DNA of 34,118 nt, from NCBI GenBank assembly GCA_945874535.1, contig CAMCGZ010000024.1:1-34118 (forward strand). Direction: 5' to 3'. The notes under the pieces were generated by a model. That model saw only the letters and a list, made by a program, of their open reading frames with translations, searched no databases and was not told the DNA's origin. The position numbers and the translations under genes were made by a program. Shown one piece after another: positions 29,990 through 34,118 of the stretch (positions within the stretch are counted from its first letter, which is position 1; every line of letters begins with the position of its first letter). Source of the DNA: Bdellovibrio sp. ZAP7. GTDB taxonomy: Bacteria; Bdellovibrionota; UBA1018; CAIMNF01.

Positions 29990-32587
29990 ATGAAAAAATT
30001 TTTGGAATGGCTGAAAGAAGAAGCCACCACAGCGCTGTGGTCGAAAGGAGTGACACTCTCCCGAAGCCCGGGGTCCTTCGAGCGGATCGGCTCTGTGAAG
30101 AAAGGTGGCGAGCTCAAATTCAAAGTGCGTACACCGGAGCGGATCCTCGCGTTCACCGTCACACTCTGGCCGGATGACGAAGATGCTCACTGCGATTGTG
30201 GCAGTAAAATCGAACCGTGTCACCATATTATCGGCGCAGCCGTGGCTGAGGCTGAAGGAAGGATTTCAGAAGTACCGGAACAGGATCAGGGTGCCCGCCT
30301 GCACTACCATTGGGAATATACAGCGCCCTCCCCGGAATCGAAGGCCTCGATCCGGTTTCACCGGGGCTTGAAGGTCGATGGTGGGCTCCGCAAAATCGAG
30401 GGCTCCCTCGTGGGCCTCATCGGAGGGATCAGAAGCGGGCGCATCGCACTACCCCTTCCTTCGACTACCCCGGTCGACCTCTCGATCGATGAATTGTATG
30501 CGTCCCCCTCCCCCTCCTGGAGCACACTCCTCGAACGCATCGCCGATCTCGGGCCGTTACCGGTTCTCAACCATCCTGAATACTCCGAATTGAAGGCTCT
30601 TCAGCGGCCAGAGCGCTTGCGTGTCGTGATCCGGGAGACGCGCTCGGGCGACTTGGAGCTTTTTCTCGAAAATCCTGCGCCTGGAGAGGACCTGCAAGGC
30701 GGTCTCAGGATCAAAGAGGGCACTCTCGGGATTCACGTCCAGGCTCCCGACACCCTCAGAAGAAGAATTCCGCCCGACCAGATCGGTGAATGGACCCTGA
30801 ATGAACTTCCGGTCTGGAAAAGCGCCTGCGTGGTCGTAGACGAAAGATCCAGACCCGTTGAAATGATCGAAGGTGTCCCGGCAGCGGAGTGGGTGCTCGA
30901 GACGATCGGGACCGGAAACCTCCGCCTGACCGTGCGGATCGGATACCCCCGGGCACTGCCCGGGCAAGTCCTCCGTCCATCTCCTGAAAAAGAGGCCGAA
31001 CTCCGAAGGACGCTCCGGCAGGACTATGGCCTGTTTCCGGATCAACCCCGTCCCGTTTCCATCGCTGAGGCGATACGAATCCGCGATCGCCTCCCGGAAG
31101 AAAACAGGAAGGATTTCGACCGCAAGCTCGGGCCGGTTTTACTGACTGAAACCGGCCTCGATCTCGAGGCCGCACTCAATCACCGGGATCTGCTCCTCGG
31201 GTTATTGGAAAAAAAGGACAAACCCGACGCTCCGACCTCACTGATCGATCGGATGCTACGGTCCCTGCCCCTGGGAACCACGCTGCCTCCCCTGCCTCTT
31301 CCCGGACAGATTCCCGCTTCACTCGAGGGAGTCCTTCGCCCCTACCAGAAGTCCGGGGCGGCCTGGATTCAGCGGAATGCGGAGACCCTCGGATGCGGAC
31401 TCCTAGCGGATGACATGGGGCTCGGGAAAACCTTGCAAACCCTTACCACAGTACGCGGAAGAACCCTCGTGATCGCTCCGCGTTCCCTTCTCGGAAACTG
31501 GCAACGCGAGGCAAATCGCTTCCGGCCTGACCTGAAGGTCTCGATTTACCACGGCCCGGGGCGTCACCTGGATCCTGAATCGGATCTGACGGTGACGACC
31601 TACTCCATTCTCCAGCTCGATGCCGGGATCCTGTGCGCAACAGAGTGGGATTCGGTGGTTCTCGACGAGGCCCACCAAATCCGGAATCCGGAGACCCGTG
31701 CCGCAATGGCCGCAGCCCGGCTGAACTCCAGGTTCCGACTCGCTTTGACGGGGACCCCGATCCAGAACTCCAAGCGCGACTTGCTGAGTTTGTTCCGCTT
31801 CTTGGCCCCCGGACTCTTTGATGAGGAATCGGAACTCACCCCTTCCGCCATTGCTCCTTTTTTATTGCGTAGAACCAAGGAACAAGTCCTGACCGAACTC
31901 CCGCCAAAAACCCCGATTGACCATTCGATCGCGTTGTCCGAGGCAGAGAAAAGCAGATACGATGCTTTGTTGAGCGCAGCCCGGCAAGAGTGCCTGGACA
32001 AGATCGGATCGGATCGGTCGCTCGAGCCCCTTACAGTATTTGAGGTCCTCCTTCGGGCACGGCAGGCTTGCTGTCATCCCGGACTGCTCGAGGATGGCCA
32101 GAAAAGCGAGTCATCTTCAAAGATGGATGCGCTCCTCTCATTGGTGGAGGAAATCCTATCCGAAGGACACTCGGTTCTGGTTTATTCCCAATGGACGCGT
32201 TTTCTCGATTTGATCGAGCTGCAGTTGAAGGGTCGCGTCAGTCATTTCCGCCTCGATGGCTCCACCCGTGACCGCGATGCCAGGATTGAGGGATTTCAGG
32301 AGAGTGCGACCCCGTCGGTCTTCCTCCTTTCTCTTCAGGCCGGAGGAGTCGGGCTCAACCTGACCCGTGCCAACCATGTCATCTTTTGTGATCCTTGGTG
32401 GAATCCCTACGTGGAACTGCAGGCCGAAGATCGCGCCTACCGGATGGGGCAGGAGAAGCCGGTCACCATCCACCGCCTGATTGCCGAGGATACGATCGAA
32501 ACCTCGATCCGGGAGCTGCAAGCTGCCAAACTCCGCTTGGGGGAGACCACTCTGAGTGCGGAAGAAGTGTTGAATCTGATCAGGTGA
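29990..32587 (+). CDS. SNF2-family helicase with N-terminal SWIM zinc finger
   Basis: This 865-residue cytoplasmic protein is a SWI2/SNF2 ATPase of superfamily 2. A SWIM zinc finger lies near the N-terminus: C68-x-C70 and C77-H78. A middle region of about 350 residues has no motif I recognise. The ATPase core follows from about residue 440: ADDMGLGKT (Walker A, about 472-480), DEAH at about 558, LTGTPIQN, then the C-terminal lobe with VLLRARQACCHPGL, VYSQW, LSLQAGGVGLNLT and AEDRAYRMGQ. Bacterial members are implicated in DNA or chromatin-like remodelling, but the substrate is unknown. No strong ribosome-binding site precedes ATG 29990. glmS starts 19 bases after its end. Confidence 0.95.
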   Translation: MKKFLEWLKEEATTALWSKGVTLSRSPGSFERIGSVKKGGELKFKVRTPERILAFTVTLWPDDEDAHCDCGSKIEPCHHIIGAAVAEAEGRISEVPEQDQGARLHYHWEYTAPSPESKASIRFHRGLKVDGGLRKIEGSLVGLIGGIRSGRIALPLPSTTPVDLSIDELYASPSPSWSTLLERIADLGPLPVLNHPEYSELKALQRPERLRVVIRETRSGDLELFLENPAPGEDLQGGLRIKEGTLGIHVQAPDTLRRRIPPDQIGEWTLNELPVWKSACVVVDERSRPVEMIEGVPAAEWVLETIGTGNLRLTVRIGYPRALPGQVLRPSPEKEAELRRTLRQDYGLFPDQPRPVSIAEAIRIRDRLPEENRKDFDRKLGPVLLTETGLDLEAALNHRDLLLGLLEKKDKPDAPTSLIDRMLRSLPLGTTLPPLPLPGQIPASLEGVLRPYQKSGAAWIQRNAETLGCGLLADDMGLGKTLQTLTTVRGRTLVIAPRSLLGNWQREANRFRPDLKVSIYHGPGRHLDPESDLTVTTYSILQLDAGILCATEWDSVVLDEAHQIRNPETRAAMAAARLNSRFRLALTGTPIQNSKRDLLSLFRFLAPGLFDEESELTPSAIAPFLLRRTKEQVLTELPPKTPIDHSIALSEAEKSRYDALLSAARQECLDKIGSDRSLEPLTVFEVLLRARQACCHPGLLEDGQKSESSSKMDALLSLVEEILSEGHSVLVYSQWTRFLDLIELQLKGRVSHFRLDGSTRDRDARIEGFQESATPSVFLLSLQAGGVGLNLTRANHVIFCDPWWNPYVELQAEDRAYRMGQEKPVTIHRLIAEDTIETSIRELQAAKLRLGETTLSAEEVLNLIR

Positions 32588-32606
32588 AGAACTATGATCG
32601 GTGACC

Positions 32607-34118
32607 ATGTGCGGAATTGTCGGTTATGTCGGTGAACGTCAGGCCTTGCCCATCTTGCTCGAGGGACTCAAACGACTCGAGTACCGGGGCTATGATTCCG
32701 CTGGATTCGCACTCCAAGGACAGGGCGACTTCCAGATCAAACGGAATGCGGGGCCGGTGGATGGTCTGGTCGAGGCCTCCAGCGGATTCGGACTAACCGA
32801 AAAAGAAGGCATTGCCCATACCCGGTGGGCCACCCACGGCGCCCCCAATGAAACCAATGCCCATCCCCACCGTGCCGGAGAACTGGTTCTGGTTCACAAC
32901 GGCATCATCGAGAACTACGCCGAGATCAAGGACCGACTCACGGCTCAGGGAGTGAAATTCTCATCCCAGACCGACACGGAAGTCTTCGCCCAGCTCATCG
33001 AATCGAAGCGGAGCCTCCTTGCAGCAGAATCCCCGGGCTCCGATCCGGAGAGTATCCTCCTACGGTCAATGAAGGCTGCGATGACTGAAGTCGAAGGCCA
33101 CTACGCGATCGTTCTCATGTCACGCCAGATTCCGGGTAAACTTTATGGAATCCAGAATGGCGCACCTTTGGTGGGTTCCACTCTGAAGGACGGCGCACTG
33201 ATCGCCAGTGATCTCCAAGCGGTCATTCCCCATCACAACGAGGTGTCTTTCCTGCCCAAGGGGGAAATCTTCATCGCCGATCGTAAAGGGATCCATTGCG
33301 CTGGATTGAAAGTCGAAAAGATCGACTGGACCGCTGATAAGGTCGAAAAGGGCGGTTACGAGAGTTTCATGCTGAAAGAAATCTTCCAGCAGCCGATGGT
33401 GGTGGCCGATACGTTGACCGGACGCCTCCCCTCGGATCCGAAGAGCCCCTTCATCTGGGATCATCAGAAGGCTCATGAGGTGCTCTGGAAGAACGTGAAG
33501 CGACTTTATCTGGTGGCATGCGGAACCAGTGCACATGCCGCTATGGCAGCGAAGTATTTTTTTGAACGGTGGGCCCGACTCGATTGCCAGGTCGACATTG
33601 CCAGCGAGTTCCGCTATCGGGATCCCGTATTCGAGCCGGGAACAGTGGTCGGAGTCATCTCCCAATCCGGTGAGACTGCCGACACCCTGGCCGCCCTCCG
33701 GCTTGCCAATGAGCGCGGAGTCTCCACTTTCTCGATCTGTAACGTCCCGAACTCCACCATCGCCCGTGAGAGCTCGTTCCAGTATCCCACCAAGGCAGGG
33801 CCGGAGATCGGTGTCGCCTCGACCAAGGCGTTCACCGCCCAACTGACGGTTCTTTGCGCACTCGCTCTCGATGTGGGGCGTTTACGCGGGATTCAGAGCG
33901 CACGGGATACCGAGAAAGAATCGTTTCTCGGTCTGGCCAGACTTCCCCAGGATCTCGATCACATCCTCTCCCGGAGCCAGGAATTCATTCGCATGGGTGA
34001 GACTCTCGGCAAACAAAGAATCATCCTCTTCGTCGGCCGGGGAACCATGTTCCCCATCGCTCTCGAGGGAGCGCTCAAATTCAAGGAGCTCACTTATCTT
34101 CCCGCTGAAGGTTTCGCC
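32607..34118 (+). CDS. glmS: Glucosamine-6-phosphate synthase (C-terminus beyond window edge)
   Basis: GlmS makes glucosamine 6-phosphate from fructose 6-phosphate and glutamine, the first step toward peptidoglycan and LPS amino sugars. 504 codons are visible and the gene continues past the right edge; the family is about 610 residues. The start MCGIVGYVG carries the catalytic Cys as residue 2 after Met removal. The glutaminase domain shows KRLEYRGYDSAGFAL and HTRWATHGAPNETNAHPH. The isomerase domain shows CGTSAHAA and SQSGETADTL in its first SIS subdomain. GGTGA lies just before ATG 32607. There is no room for a glmS ribozyme in the 19-base gap to the SWIM-SNF2 gene. Confidence 0.98.
   Translation, partial: MCGIVGYVGERQALPILLEGLKRLEYRGYDSAGFALQGQGDFQIKRNAGPVDGLVEASSGFGLTEKEGIAHTRWATHGAPNETNAHPHRAGELVLVHNGIIENYAEIKDRLTAQGVKFSSQTDTEVFAQLIESKRSLLAAESPGSDPESILLRSMKAAMTEVEGHYAIVLMSRQIPGKLYGIQNGAPLVGSTLKDGALIASDLQAVIPHHNEVSFLPKGEIFIADRKGIHCAGLKVEKIDWTADKVEKGGYESFMLKEIFQQPMVVADTLTGRLPSDPKSPFIWDHQKAHEVLWKNVKRLYLVACGTSAHAAMAAKYFFERWARLDCQVDIASEFRYRDPVFEPGTVVGVISQSGETADTLAALRLANERGVSTFSICNVPNSTIARESSFQYPTKAGPEIGVASTKAFTAQLTVLCALALDVGRLRGIQSARDTEKESFLGLARLPQDLDHILSRSQEFIRMGETLGKQRIILFVGRGTMFPIALEGALKFKELTYLPAEGFA

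Noticed and set aside
32588-32606. glmS ribozyme or riboswitch
   Set aside because: The gap before glmS is only 19 bases, and I see no ribozyme core.
33120-33842. 240-residue minus-strand open frame
   Set aside because: It is antisense to glmS.
1-34118. tRNA genes, CRISPR arrays and insertion sequences
   Set aside because: No gap is long enough for a tRNA with its folding pattern visible to me, no regular direct repeats were seen, and no transposase or integrase reading frame is present.

Overview
This is a gene-dense bacterial chromosome segment, about 57% G+C in the lines I counted, with 35 protein genes I can support. Genes lie on both strands in short, tightly packed runs, and no intergenic gap exceeds about 160 bases. 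I see no rRNA, tRNA, CRISPR array, insertion sequence, integrase or phage gene, so most of it reads as core genome. The cell envelope is clearly diderm: there are several signal-peptide-bearing outer-membrane barrel-like proteins, a TolC-family protein, Mla-type lipid transport genes and lipoproteins with lipoboxes. The mix of cupredoxin plus CpaF, a HAMP stub beside TolC, a matrixin-like lipoprotein, EVE and SWIM-SNF2 proteins resembles Bdellovibrionota/Oligoflexia or a related former deltaproteobacterial lineage. That placement is inference only.

Layout. 1-5.4 kb (minus): valS (cut by the window edge), a matrixin-like lipoprotein, a small exported protein, lipB and a CsgG/FlgT-like lipoprotein. 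5.4-10.4 kb: an outer-membrane-like protein (minus); an EVE-domain protein, a ferritin-like protein and another barrel-like protein (plus); then hisS, a small exported protein and dut (minus, coupled). 10.5-11.8 kb (plus): serB coupled to a DUF4234-like membrane protein. 11.9-15.7 kb (minus): rpmG and rpmE2 behind a structured leader, and a lipid cluster made of a CDP-alcohol phosphatidyltransferase, an MlaE permease and an MCE/MlaD protein with a barrel-like C-terminus. 15.7-19.5 kb: a DUF971 protein, a compact Pif1-like helicase, an OPA-family MFS transporter and a PAP2/Aur1-like membrane enzyme. 19.5-22.7 kb (minus): an RRM protein, nadE and pfkA, tightly coupled. 22.8-25 kb: a HIT protein (plus), then a cupredoxin-domain exported protein and cpaF (minus). 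25.1-28 kb (plus): four overlapping genes encoding a small exported Cys protein, a HAMP stub, TolC and a barrel-like protein. 28.1-34.1 kb: a small unknown protein, a PIN-PhoH ATPase, a SWIM-SNF2 helicase and glmS (cut by the window edge).

How the genes may work together. The two most system-like parts are both envelope clusters. The first couples phospholipid headgroup synthesis to an MlaE-MCE transporter whose MCE protein may itself reach the outer membrane. The second is a four-gene unit, linked by overlapping start and stop codons, that combines a periplasmic Cys protein, a membrane HAMP stub, TolC and a small barrel, but has no pump or adaptor gene in it. The RRM-nadE-pfkA unit links an RNA-binding protein to NAD synthesis and glycolysis. 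All functions come from reading motifs by eye; no database search was run.
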